64,000 nt of DNA, from assembly GCF_014831675.1 (NCBI RefSeq), contig NZ_VJXY01000037.1, positions 1-64,000 of the forward strand, given 5' to 3'. The position numbers and the translations under genes are program-made. Position 1 is the stretch's first letter. Each line of letters opens with the position of its first letter. This document shows positions 19,565 through 28,084 of the stretch, piece by piece. The stretch is from Komarekiella delphini-convector SJRDD-AB1. Lineage in GTDB: Bacteria > Cyanobacteriota > Cyanobacteriia > Cyanobacteriales > Nostocaceae. Below the pieces are notes generated by a model. It had not been told where the DNA came from and searched no databases. It saw only the letters and a list, made by a program, of their open reading frames with translations.

Positions 19565-20287
19565 TTAGACTGTGGTATTCAAGGATAAATCCAAAAACCA
19601 CTCGTACCCTTCTCTAAATCTCTGCTTACCATTGTTCTCAATGATGCTACCGTGAGCTACAATGACTCGTTCAAAGTCCCAAGCAAGTATCTTTGTTACG
19701 GATTGTTTTACCTTATCTTTTTCTCTTGTAGAAAATTTCTCTAACAATGATGGGCTAAGGGTTTTGTATCCTCCAATTACCCTAGCTGCTAATTGCGTAA
19801 TCAGCGGAAAACTTTCATCAAAATGATAAGCTGTGTCTGTTAATACCAAGGTACGACTTTGTATATGAAAGAATACACATTCATTTAGTAAATCAGGCCC
19901 ACTCAAACCAAAAGTTCTAAAACCATCAAAGAATAAATATTGAATTTCATTTAAAAAACTGTTTTTATTTTCTTTAATCACTTGATCAATGGGAAGTTCA
20001 GGTATTTTTGACTTCAGACCAGGTGCAGCCCAGAGCGTAGCCTTGGGGTAATAAGTTTTAAAGTTAGATGTGAATAGGTAATGATAGAGATTTGGAGCAA
20101 TAATGTGGGTAACATCTCCAATTTGATTAAGTTGCTGGATAGTTGCCTCATCAATTTGGATGGGAGAGATAACGACTAGTTCACCATTTGTAAGGCGGAT
20201 AACTGTCATTCTTGTGCCAACGCTAAGCCCAAAATACTTCAATGGTTGTTCAGCAACCCAAAGATTTTTATCAATTTCCCTGAGCAT
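19565..20287 (-). CDS. DUF4336 family protein
   Basis: 240 aa. MLREIDKNLWVAEQPLKYFGL then VGTRMTVIRLTNGELVVISP and THIIAPNLYHYLF match the DUF4336 family, which resembles a metallo-beta-lactamase fold without the full zinc motif; REKDKVKQSVTKIL and ERVIVAHGSII follow. No enzymatic role is established that I know of. Next to crr6 but separated by 116 bases. Confidence 0.75.
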   Translation of the reverse strand: MLREIDKNLWVAEQPLKYFGLSVGTRMTVIRLTNGELVVISPIQIDEATIQQLNQIGDVTHIIAPNLYHYLFTSNFKTYYPKATLWAAPGLKSKIPELPIDQVIKENKNSFLNEIQYLFFDGFRTFGLSGPDLLNECVFFHIQSRTLVLTDTAYHFDESFPLITQLAARVIGGYKTLSPSLLEKFSTREKDKVKQSVTKILAWDFERVIVAHGSIIENNGKQRFREGYEWFLDLSLNTTV

Positions 20288-20403
20288 AATAAATTACAAA
20301 TTATTGGTAAACCATACCTTTAATTATGTAAAATTATCGTGTCTGTTTTCATCTAGTTAACAGTTAACCCATTTTTGCTCTTACTCATTTTTATCAATAA
20401 TTT

Positions 20404-20874
20404 TTAAAATATTTCAAATAAAGCATCATCTAATTCATAACCCAGCATTTGCGCCATAGATTTCAGCCGCGATAGACTGGGAATACCTTGCTGTTTGAGC
20501 CAATCACCTAAAATAAAGATTTTGTGCATCAAAAAGATTTCCAATGCTTCAGGATTGTATTGAATGCCTTCTTGGGAACTAAACTGGTGTGGTACAAGCA
20601 TGGCGGCATAACGAGCGAATTCCCCAGCTTTCCAATCCAGTAAAAATGGCAACCAGGGATATTTGGCATCTAGGCGAACAAACCACAGCCGCACTTCTGG
20701 AATTTCTGAGAGTTCACGTGGATCGCCAGGTTCCAAATCGTATTTTATGTCAAAGCGTAGCTGCTGTTCATGGGATGCGGCTCCCTCTTGCAGCAGTTGG
20801 TCAATCACAGTTTGTGCAGGCGACAAATCTAGATTGTTAATGGAGTTATTATTGATTGCGATCGCAATTGTCAT
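20404..20874 (-). CDS. CRR6-family NDH-1 assembly factor
   Basis: 156 aa. The core (FDIKYDLEPGDPRELSEIPE, WFVRLDAKYPWLPFLLDWKA) matches CRR6 (chlororespiratory reduction 6), needed for maturation of NdhI and thus assembly of the NDH-1 arm in plastids and cyanobacteria. This fits the CO2-uptake NDH-1 genes further on in the window, though they are 35 kb away. Length is normal. Confidence 0.8.
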   Translation of the reverse strand: MTIAIAINNNSINNLDLSPAQTVIDQLLQEGAASHEQQLRFDIKYDLEPGDPRELSEIPEVRLWFVRLDAKYPWLPFLLDWKAGEFARYAAMLVPHQFSSQEGIQYNPEALEIFLMHKIFILGDWLKQQGIPSLSRLKSMAQMLGYELDDALFEIF

Positions 20875-21394
20875 AGAGTCAGCAGCTACTTTCTTTATGC
20901 TTAATAGGATGATCGAGAATCCACAGTAGCAGCTTTCAGCGATTGATGCTACATTTTCTGCAACGCAAAATTAAGATAAATATTACTGAAAGTTCTGATT
21001 ATACAAGTAAGTAGTTATGCTTTTGACCACGTATTTCAACTTACTAAGCACACGGTAAACGAAGTAATTTTTGAATCTGATCTTGCGTTCTAAAAGAAGT
21101 TTTACTAAATGATTAACACAAAATTTGCCAGCTTTAACAAGGGCAACGCCTGCATTCAGGTGGACATTAACAACAATTTTAAGCTAAAGTTGTAATGAGT
21201 TTGTTTTAGATTAGGGTGTAACAAGGCAACGCCAAGAAGCAAAAAGAATTATCGCCCCAACTTGTGACCTCCGCAGCATTATAAGCAGAAACGCAAGTAC
21301 AGGTGAAAAGTTGGTGTTCAATATTCTTGCGTATATAAAATAAACATTCAAAATTGAAACACAAAAATTTTCCCAACAGTTAACAAACTGTAAT
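20875..21394. other. Intergenic gap upstream of Fur-family regulator
   Basis: 520 AT-rich bases between divergent genes, with no ORF, palindrome or RNA gene that I can support. It must contain the promoters of crr6 and of the Fur-family gene. I could not place a Fur box with confidence. Confidence 0.4.
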
Positions 21395-21841
21395 ATGCAA
21401 AAACAAGCAATTTCTACAAAACCAATTCGTTCCTTAGAAGATGCTCTTGAGCGGTGTCAAATACTAGGTATGCGCGTCAGCCGCCAGCGTCGTTTTATTC
21501 TAGAATTACTTTGGCAAGCAAATGAACATCTTTCTGCTAGAGAGATTTATGATCGCTTGAACCAACAAGGTAAAGAGATCGGTCACACCTCTGTATATCA
21601 AAATTTAGAAGCATTATCCAGTCAAGGCATCATTGAGTCTATTGAACGCTGCGACGGGCGTTTATACGGCAATATCAGTGACTCTCATAGTCATGTCCAC
21701 TGCTTGGATACAAATCAAATTCTCGATGTGCATGTAGAACTGCCAGAAGATTTTATCCGCAAAATTGAAGAACAAACAGGAGTGCGGATTACTGATTACA
21801 GTATTAACTTTTACGGCTCTCGCAATGTACAAGAAAGTTAA
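21395..21841 (+). CDS. furC: Fur-family regulator, PerR/FurC type
   Basis: 148 aa with an N-terminal winged helix (LGMRVSRQRRFILELLWQAN, IGHTSVYQNLEALSSQGII) and a C-terminal dimer domain with HSHVHCLDTNQILDVHVELP. It has only three cysteines and no CxxC pair, which excludes the structural zinc site of FurA/FurB types and fits FurC, the peroxide-responsive PerR-like member in Anabaena. Predicted to repress peroxide-defence genes through a metal site. Naming rests on remembered similarity. Confidence 0.75.
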   Translation: MQKQAISTKPIRSLEDALERCQILGMRVSRQRRFILELLWQANEHLSAREIYDRLNQQGKEIGHTSVYQNLEALSSQGIIESIERCDGRLYGNISDSHSHVHCLDTNQILDVHVELPEDFIRKIEEQTGVRITDYSINFYGSRNVQES

Positions 21842-21876
21842 GGACTGGGAACTGGGGAGAAAATAACTAAATTATT

Positions 21877-21911
21877 GTTGACTGTTGACTGTTGACTGTT
21901 GACTGTTGACT
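21877..21911. repeat. Heptanucleotide tandem repeat, five GTTGACT units
   Basis: Five exact copies of GTTGACT between two convergent genes, overlapping the last bases of the NACHT gene stop. The complement AGTCAAC forms the longer array at 30832-30915. This is the short tandemly repeated repetitive type known from heterocystous cyanobacteria. Confidence 0.8.
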
Positions 21912-24900
21912 AATATCCATCACTATCATCAATGGGATTAGTGCTAAAAACCGTTTCATCGTCGGCATCATCATCATATAAATCTACTGGCAAAATCATT
22001 CCTTCTGAGCTTTCAATTATTCCGATATTAGGGGGCTTGTCCCATTTAAAATCTATTTTTGCCGTGGTTTTATAAATGTTTAAGAGGGACTGCTGCGATG
22101 ACTGCGGCGGTAAACTACGCATATATTTTAGTTTTTGAAACTGCTCTTTGGAGAATAGAGCACCATTGGTGGTGGCAAATTCTTTGTCAGCTTCAGTGAG
22201 AATAGCATCAAATAAACAGGCATGGGTGAGATTGGCTGAATTAAGATTTACCCCCATGAGGTTTGCCTGTTGCAAATTTGCGCCTACGAGATTTGCTTGT
22301 TGGAGGTTTGCACCTGCAAGGTTTGCTCTTTCTAGGTTTGCACCCGCGAGATTTGCTTGTTTCAAGTTTGCTCCAGTCAAATTTGCCCCGATTAATTCCG
22401 CATTGGATAAGTTTGCCTGCTCAAGATTTACCTGAGTTAACATAACTTGCAACAAAGAGGCTCCCGATAGGTTGAGTCCAGCTAAAGACTTTGAGCGCAT
22501 TCGGGTTGCGAAGGCATTCTTGTGTAAAACATCTGTCCTAGCAATCAACAGGCTCAACGCTTCTGGGTTGAATTCTGTCAAAATGGCTGGATTGCCGCAA
22601 GGCCAAAAGGGGACTTTTACTTCTCGGTAACAAGCACAAAGCAATAAAAATACATTTAGTCCCACCGCAGCATTTACCTGCTCGACATTAACAGGGTTTT
22701 GCAGTGCGTGAAAATAAGTCAAAGCTTTGTGCGCTATACCCTCATCTAACCAACGGCCTTGACAGTAGGCACGCCAGAAAAGCAAAAGACGTTGAAACAA
22801 AACTTCAAACAAAAATTGGTGGTTTTGACCTCGTCGCAACCCCTCTAAGGCGAGTTCTTCAACTTCCTCGCTGAGGATGCCGTAACCGAGTAAATTATAA
22901 AGGTGCTGAGCCACACTACTGGGAGAATCAAGAACGAAAGTGAACGTACCGTAAGCATCTTCTTGACGCTGAGTTAACATCTCTAACTCAGCAGCAAGAG
23001 CCTCAGCACAAAGATATTCTCCTAACTTGATATGTGAAAACTCAATTAAATAACTCTGCGCCTCCGCGCCTCTGCGTGAGGATTTGAAATCTTGAGTTTT
23101 AAAGTAAAACCTTGGTAAGGTATGAAATTTACCAGTTAAATTGATTTGATGGCGTTGCGAGTGTAGAATTTTAAGAGCGATCGCTCGCATCTGCTCTAGT
23201 AAATCTTGGGGATGACGACCAGCGAGTAAATTAGCGATCGCTTCTGGAGTCCTGTGGATATGATCTGACCCTGAGCGCAGTAGCATCGTCTTAATACCGC
23301 CAGTTAGTGGATAACCCAACAACCATCGACTCAAGCGATGGTTAATTTCCCATAGCAGCGCGGCGTTAGTTTTACCAGCTTGTAATAGTTCTTCATCTAA
23401 TAGTCCATCACGGTGCAAAATGCCGAGCAAATGCAGCATCAGGGGTTGACGCAGAAGAGTAGATATTTCTGGGAACTTTGATGGACTAGCAAATAATCCT
23501 GCCTGTTTTAAAAAGGTAAAGAAGTTTTGAGCGATAGGCAAAGATTGTACTATTGCCCACTGCTGAAACCATTGTTTGAGTTCGTCTACCTCCAACGGCT
23601 GAATGGTAATTCGCTTCAATGGCAGTGACAGTCTAGGGAAGATTTCTTGCAATGTCGTTGACCGACTCGTCAACACAATCTTGTGTCGGCGCTGAGACTG
23701 TAAGTTTAGTAACTGCTCGATAAAAATCGCCTTTGCTCTTATGCCCTGACTAGAAGCAGGCAATTCATCCAGGCCATCCAGCAGCAACAGACACTTAGGA
23801 CTGTCTTGCTCCAACCAAGTTGCAAGGTTTGTATCTAAATTAAAAGGAAAAGCAGAATTCAGAGTTTGAGCTAAATCACCGTATGTTACATCCCGCAGAC
23901 TAATTAATACGGGCATCCATGTAGGATAAAGTTCCCGTGCCACCTGTGCCGCCCAAATTTGGCAAAAACTGGTTTTTCCATAATCAGGTTCCGACTCAAT
24001 TACGGCAATAGTTTCTAAATCAGCTAGCTGTTGCTGTGCCCATGCCTTTAAATCGACTGGCTTAGTAATTTTTTTATCTTGCTCAGAATTATTTTCCTCC
24101 ACTGGCAAACCTGTGGGCGGTACATAAATATCCTTAAGTGCAAAGGATTCTATGAGTAATGGATTACTAAGGCTTTGAAGCAAACTTGCTCGGTAATATT
24201 CCCGGTACAAGTCAATTTTTTCCCCCACTGTAGAGCCAGAAGATGCTCCTGGGATGATGGAGTTGGGAGAAGAAATTCCCAACTGGACAAATTTTTGCAG
24301 TTGTGCTAAAGAGGCGGCATTCTCGCTAACAACCACCAGTAAGTGACCAGCAAGTGAGTTGACTAAACGCTGGGTTATCAGTTTAGCTTCGGGTTCCTCC
24401 GCACCATTGGCGACCAACCAAGCAATAACAGCATTGTTCATTTGTTGCACCAGTAATGAGTCTGCAACTGAAGACAGTGCTTGTTCAGCTTGAGTATCAG
24501 TCAATTTACCTGGGCTAAGAGTTTTCAGCAATCCCAGCAATTGAGCATCTTGGAGGGGTTTTATAGGAAGAGGTGGAGAGTTAATGCTAAATCCTTGCCC
24601 CCTTGTCTTCCGTTCGCGTAGCGTCCCGTAGGGAAGTTCCGACGCTCGCCGGCGTCCGGCGAGCGGACTTCTCTCCTTATCCGACAATAAGGGGATTGCT
24701 CGGTTTAACCAGGGTTTTTGCAAACTTTTTTCCTGATCTAGAACTACTCGCAAAGCCTGGAGATAGGCAATTTGAAATGCTAACCATGTGCCTTCATTAC
24801 GTTTTAAAGGTTTTTTTTGGCTGAGATTACGTAACAGGCTTTCTGTCAACTGGGCAATGACGCTGATATCTTCCCAAGCATCCAAGGGCAATTCTAAGAC

Positions 24901-25059
24901 CTCTACCAGAGGACAAAGATCAAAAGGCATAAGACTTTTGACCTCCATATCCTGAACAATACGGTAGGCGATCCCTGCCAATTGTCCTGCTGAAAATCCT
25001 CTAATTTGACTAATTTCGATGTAGCGTTCTGCCAACCAATGCCGAATACTCAAGTTCAT
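21910..25059 (-). CDS. NACHT-type NTPase with C-terminal pentapeptide repeats
   Basis: 1049 aa. N-terminal helical region of unknown function (1-340), then an NTPase: Walker A region SEPDYGKTSF (the first Gly of GxxxxGK is Ser here), Walker B CLLLLDGLDELP and sensor-like KIVLTSRSTT, all NACHT features. A helical superstructure follows, then about 15 pentapeptide repeats (A[N]LxxAxL, about 840-940; for example ANLTGANLKQANLAGANL), then an acidic tail. STAND proteins of this type act as ligand-triggered switches; bacterial NACHT proteins include antiphage sensors. Two dispersed DNA repeats are inserted in frame (about residues 131-156 and 656-670). No effector nuclease or protease domain is seen, so a defence role is only possible. 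Confidence 0.8.
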   Translation of the reverse strand: MNLSIRHWLAERYIEISQIRGFSAGQLAGIAYRIVQDMEVKSLMPFDLCPLVEVLELPLDAWEDISVIAQLTESLLRNLSQKKPLKRNEGTWLAFQIAYLQALRVVLDQEKSLQKPWLNRAIPLLSDKERSPLAGRRRASELPYGTLRERKTRGQGFSINSPPLPIKPLQDAQLLGLLKTLSPGKLTDTQAEQALSSVADSLLVQQMNNAVIAWLVANGAEEPEAKLITQRLVNSLAGHLLVVVSENAASLAQLQKFVQLGISSPNSIIPGASSGSTVGEKIDLYREYYRASLLQSLSNPLLIESFALKDIYVPPTGLPVEENNSEQDKKITKPVDLKAWAQQQLADLETIAVIESEPDYGKTSFCQIWAAQVARELYPTWMPVLISLRDVTYGDLAQTLNSAFPFNLDTNLATWLEQDSPKCLLLLDGLDELPASSQGIRAKAIFIEQLLNLQSQRRHKIVLTSRSTTLQEIFPRLSLPLKRITIQPLEVDELKQWFQQWAIVQSLPIAQNFFTFLKQAGLFASPSKFPEISTLLRQPLMLHLLGILHRDGLLDEELLQAGKTNAALLWEINHRLSRWLLGYPLTGGIKTMLLRSGSDHIHRTPEAIANLLAGRHPQDLLEQMRAIALKILHSQRHQINLTGKFHTLPRFYFKTQDFKSSRRGAEAQSYLIEFSHIKLGEYLCAEALAAELEMLTQRQEDAYGTFTFVLDSPSSVAQHLYNLLGYGILSEEVEELALEGLRRGQNHQFLFEVLFQRLLLFWRAYCQGRWLDEGIAHKALTYFHALQNPVNVEQVNAAVGLNVFLLLCACYREVKVPFWPCGNPAILTEFNPEALSLLIARTDVLHKNAFATRMRSKSLAGLNLSGASLLQVMLTQVNLEQANLSNAELIGANLTGANLKQANLAGANLERANLAGANLQQANLVGANLQQANLMGVNLNSANLTHACLFDAILTEADKEFATTNGALFSKEQFQKLKYMRSLPPQSSQQSLLNIYKTTAKIDFKWDKPPNIGIIESSEGMILPVDLYDDDADDETVFSTNPIDDSDGY
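24643..24665. repeat. GC-rich palindrome inserted within the NACHT gene
   Basis: CGCTCGCCGG-CGT-CCGGCGAGCG: 10-bp perfect arms, 3-base loop, GC-rich against AT-rich surroundings. It is part of a longer repeat-like stretch (about 24609-24675, GTTCGCGTAGCGTCCCGTAGG) that keeps the host reading frame open and encodes an Arg-rich insert. Confidence 0.7.
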
Positions 25060-25199
25060 TTAATTACACGTGGAATGGCTGCCTATGGCAATTATGATCC
25101 ATTTATTCAGGTTGCAAAAACAGGTAACAATGGGGAGGACTAAGTTTAGTATCAAAGCTGTTTTCTGACTAGCAAAAAACAGTTTTATTTGAGCAGACT

Positions 25200-26948
25200 A
25201 TGAGCGATCGCCCTCTGAAATTATTGCTAATCGACCAAGACCCGATCTTCCGTCTAGGACTGCGGGCAGCTTTGGACACAATTCCTGACTTGCAAGTGAT
25301 AGCCGAGGTAGAAACTGATACCTCTGCCTTGCAGATTCTAGCAGAAATCGCCAAACAAGACCCTAAGCAAGTAAATTTGGTAGTTTTAGAATTAGGTAAT
25401 GGTCGTACCACCAGTCAGCAGCTAGGTTTGCAGTTCTGTCGGCAACTGAGAGCTTTATACCCCAACCTGCCAATTTTGCTTTTTAGTTCTGTTCAAGAAC
25501 AAGGAATACTGTTGGCTGCGAAGGCTATTGGTGTGAATGGCTACTGTGCCAAAGGCATACCTTTTTCTGAGTTAGTTGTCGCTATGCGAGAAGTAGCATC
25601 TGGTGGTTCCTATTGGTTTGTAGATAGTGGAAGTGTAAATTCACAAAATTCAAAACTTAGAACTCAGAACTCATCTCTCCCCTTCGCTAAGATCCGAAAT
25701 AATTTGCGTTTGTCAGGAATTGGTCACATTGATGCCACCCTAGCGGCAGTAACAGCACAATTACAAGTCCCTGGACTACCACTACTAGATAGAGCAATTC
25801 TGGCTGGACAACGACGAGAACTGCTGGCATCTCGTTGGTTGCTCAATAAGTTATTGTCATCACAACAAAAGCGACAAGAACAACAGGGGCAATTTATCCC
25901 AGATGCGTCGCCTTCGATTTCTCTAAGTAGTGCAATTGCTAGCTCAGAGCAAATACCATCTCTACTTAGCCCAAGAGCACTACAATCTGCTTTATTTTCA
26001 TCTTGCGTTACCAAACTCCAGTTTCCTTTACAAAATGTTACAGTTGTGCCTTTGGAAATTGAGATTTTACGCGAAGATAAAAAACGAGAATTACTTTATC
26101 TGATTCTGCAAAAATTAGCTGAACAATTGGATGACTTGCGCGTTTCTCAAATTGAAATTAATCAATTATATGAGGTGAAAAGTACCTTATTAAGCGATTT
26201 ATGGCAAGCCGCAATTACAGATTTTTTTGGAAAATTTTCGCGGGTGCGAGTAGGCAATGAGGATATAGAGATTGTAAAATACTTGTTGCAAAATACAGAG
26301 ATTGTCCAAACGGATATTCTTAATAAAATCCCGTTAGTTGTTGAATTGTTTGCTTATCTACTATTTCAAACAGAACTACGCATTGATAATGCTTCTTATG
26401 CACCATTTAGCGCTGAAGCCAAATCCCAAGCCTTAATGATTTTAGAGAATTTGTTGATTCAGGTAGCGAATGGCGTATTGCAGCCACTACTGAATTCATT
26501 AGCAGATGTAGAAGCGATTAAGCAAAGTTTTTATTGTCGCCAATTGATATCAACACGGGAGATTGAACGTTTTAGAAATGAATTGTCATGGAAATATCGT
26601 TTAAACAGTTATATAAATGAGCCAAAAGCAATTTTTGAAAGCCGCTATGCTCTATTTGTCATTGCACCTCGTGGTATTGCCGAAACTTCAGTTTATGCTC
26701 CTCGAAATAAGGAGTTAGCACAACTTTCAGGTATTCCTTTAGTGGTGACACTGATTCTAGAATTTAGGGATGCGATCGCACCTCGTTTGCGATCGCTGGT
26801 AAGTTTTTTAGGCAGTGGTATTGTCTTTATTCTCACTCAAATAATAGGACGAGGTTTAGGTTTAATTGGTCGTGGTATTCTCCAAGGTATTGGCAGTGTT
26901 TCATTGACAGAAAAAAACCTCCGAAGAAATAGCGATCGACCTAAGTGA
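25200..26948 (+). CDS. Receiver-like domain fused to DUF3685 (Ycf55-like)
   Basis: 582 aa. Residues 1-125 look like a response-regulator receiver (LKLLLIDQDPIFRLGLRAAL; LVVLELGNGRTTSQQLGLQ where the phospho-Asp would be; ILLFSSVQEQ; GYCAKGIPF). The usual phospho-acceptor Asp appears replaced by Glu (VLELG), so phosphorylation is doubtful. The rest matches DUF3685, homologous to plastid Ycf55, of unknown function. A short insert (VNSQNSKLRTQNSSLP, about residues 146-161) is encoded by a dispersed DNA repeat. Divergent from the NACHT gene by 140 bases. Confidence 0.75.
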   Translation: MSDRPLKLLLIDQDPIFRLGLRAALDTIPDLQVIAEVETDTSALQILAEIAKQDPKQVNLVVLELGNGRTTSQQLGLQFCRQLRALYPNLPILLFSSVQEQGILLAAKAIGVNGYCAKGIPFSELVVAMREVASGGSYWFVDSGSVNSQNSKLRTQNSSLPFAKIRNNLRLSGIGHIDATLAAVTAQLQVPGLPLLDRAILAGQRRELLASRWLLNKLLSSQQKRQEQQGQFIPDASPSISLSSAIASSEQIPSLLSPRALQSALFSSCVTKLQFPLQNVTVVPLEIEILREDKKRELLYLILQKLAEQLDDLRVSQIEINQLYEVKSTLLSDLWQAAITDFFGKFSRVRVGNEDIEIVKYLLQNTEIVQTDILNKIPLVVELFAYLLFQTELRIDNASYAPFSAEAKSQALMILENLLIQVANGVLQPLLNSLADVEAIKQSFYCRQLISTREIERFRNELSWKYRLNSYINEPKAIFESRYALFVIAPRGIAETSVYAPRNKELAQLSGIPLVVTLILEFRDAIAPRLRSLVSFLGSGIVFILTQIIGRGLGLIGRGILQGIGSVSLTEKNLRRNSDRPK

Positions 26949-26969
26949 AGAAGGGAGTCGTGAAAAGTT

Positions 26970-27001
26970 AGATCCCAGACTTCTTTGAGAAGTCGGGATC
27001 T
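26970..27001. repeat. Dispersed hairpin repeat
   Basis: AGATCCC-A-GACTTCT-TTG-AGAAGTC-GGGATCT: two 7-bp stem blocks with one bulged A and a 3-base loop, just after the stop of the DUF3685 gene. It may serve as a transcription end or stabiliser, but its form (GATCCC ends) is that of a common dispersed cyanobacterial repeat. Confidence 0.6.
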
Positions 27002-27098
27002 GGATACCTAACAACATTCTCATGAGAGTTAGAGAGTTTTAATATTTTATACTAGGTTAACGATGAAACAATTATGTCCTCAAAAATACTTATAACAA

Positions 27099-27887
27099 AT
27101 GAAACGCATAATTAAGAACATCTTAACTTTCTTGTCAGTATACTATGCCTATATGGTTGAGTATCGAGCAGAACTGATTTTATGGGTTTTGGCTGGATCT
27201 TTGCCAATTATCTTCATGGGTATTTGGATACAAGCGGCACAAGGCGGAGAGTTCGGTTTAACACCTGTAGATTTTGCTCGTTACTTTCTTACAGTTTTCG
27301 TTGTTAGGCAAATTACAGTTGCTTGGGTAATTTGGGATTTTGAAAGGGAAGTAATAGAAGGTAAGCTTTCACCCAAATTGTTACAACCAATAGATCCTGT
27401 GTGGCATCACGTGGCGTCTCATCTTTCCGAAAGATTGGCCCGAATACCATTTGTGTTGTTACTAATTACGTTATTTTTTTTACTATATCCTCAAGCTTTT
27501 TGGCTACCAAGTTTGGGGAAGTTTTTACTGTTTATATTGGCGGTGGCGCTAGCTTTTGTTTTGCGGTTTCTTATTCAACACACCTTAGCCATATTCGCCT
27601 TTTGGACAGAACGAGCTAGCGCTTTAGAAAATTTTTGGTTTTTGTTTTATATATTTTTGTCTGGAATTATTGCGCCTTTGAATGTCTTTCCAGAATCGGT
27701 GCGGGCAATAGTGCTGTTTACGCCTTTTCCCTATTTGATTGATTTTCCTGCAAGTCTTTTGGTGGGACTACCCGTAGATGTAGCACGGGGATTTTGGTCA
27801 ATGGTAGGTTGGATATTAGTATTTTTAGGTGCGAATCGCTTACTGTGGCGTGCAGGATTGAAACGGTATTCTGGGATGGGAGCGTGA
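27099..27887 (+). CDS. ABC-2 family transporter permease
   Basis: 262 aa with about six hydrophobic segments. The start VYYAYMVEYRAELILWVLAGSLP and the motif around VIWDFEREVIEGKLSPKLLQPIDP match the ABC-2-type permease subfamily (DUF990-like) that works with a partner permease and a separate ATPase. Neither partner is adjacent, so the complex must be assembled from genes elsewhere. Substrate unknown. Confidence 0.82.
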   Translation: MKRIIKNILTFLSVYYAYMVEYRAELILWVLAGSLPIIFMGIWIQAAQGGEFGLTPVDFARYFLTVFVVRQITVAWVIWDFEREVIEGKLSPKLLQPIDPVWHHVASHLSERLARIPFVLLLITLFFLLYPQAFWLPSLGKFLLFILAVALAFVLRFLIQHTLAIFAFWTERASALENFWFLFYIFLSGIIAPLNVFPESVRAIVLFTPFPYLIDFPASLLVGLPVDVARGFWSMVGWILVFLGANRLLWRAGLKRYSGMGA

Positions 27888-28084
27888 AAAATTAAAAATT
27901 AAATCAGAAATTCAGTTTTAATTCTTCACTGCCCAATTTTCGGGCGCGAGGCTGATTAATCGCTTGGTACTAATGTCTGCTGCTTTTGCCATAGAGAAGT
28001 GATGACCACTTTAGTAGTTTATAGCTAAAGAGGTGATCGCTTGGGGAACGATGTGTGTCTACTACTTTCTTTACGAAACTAAAG

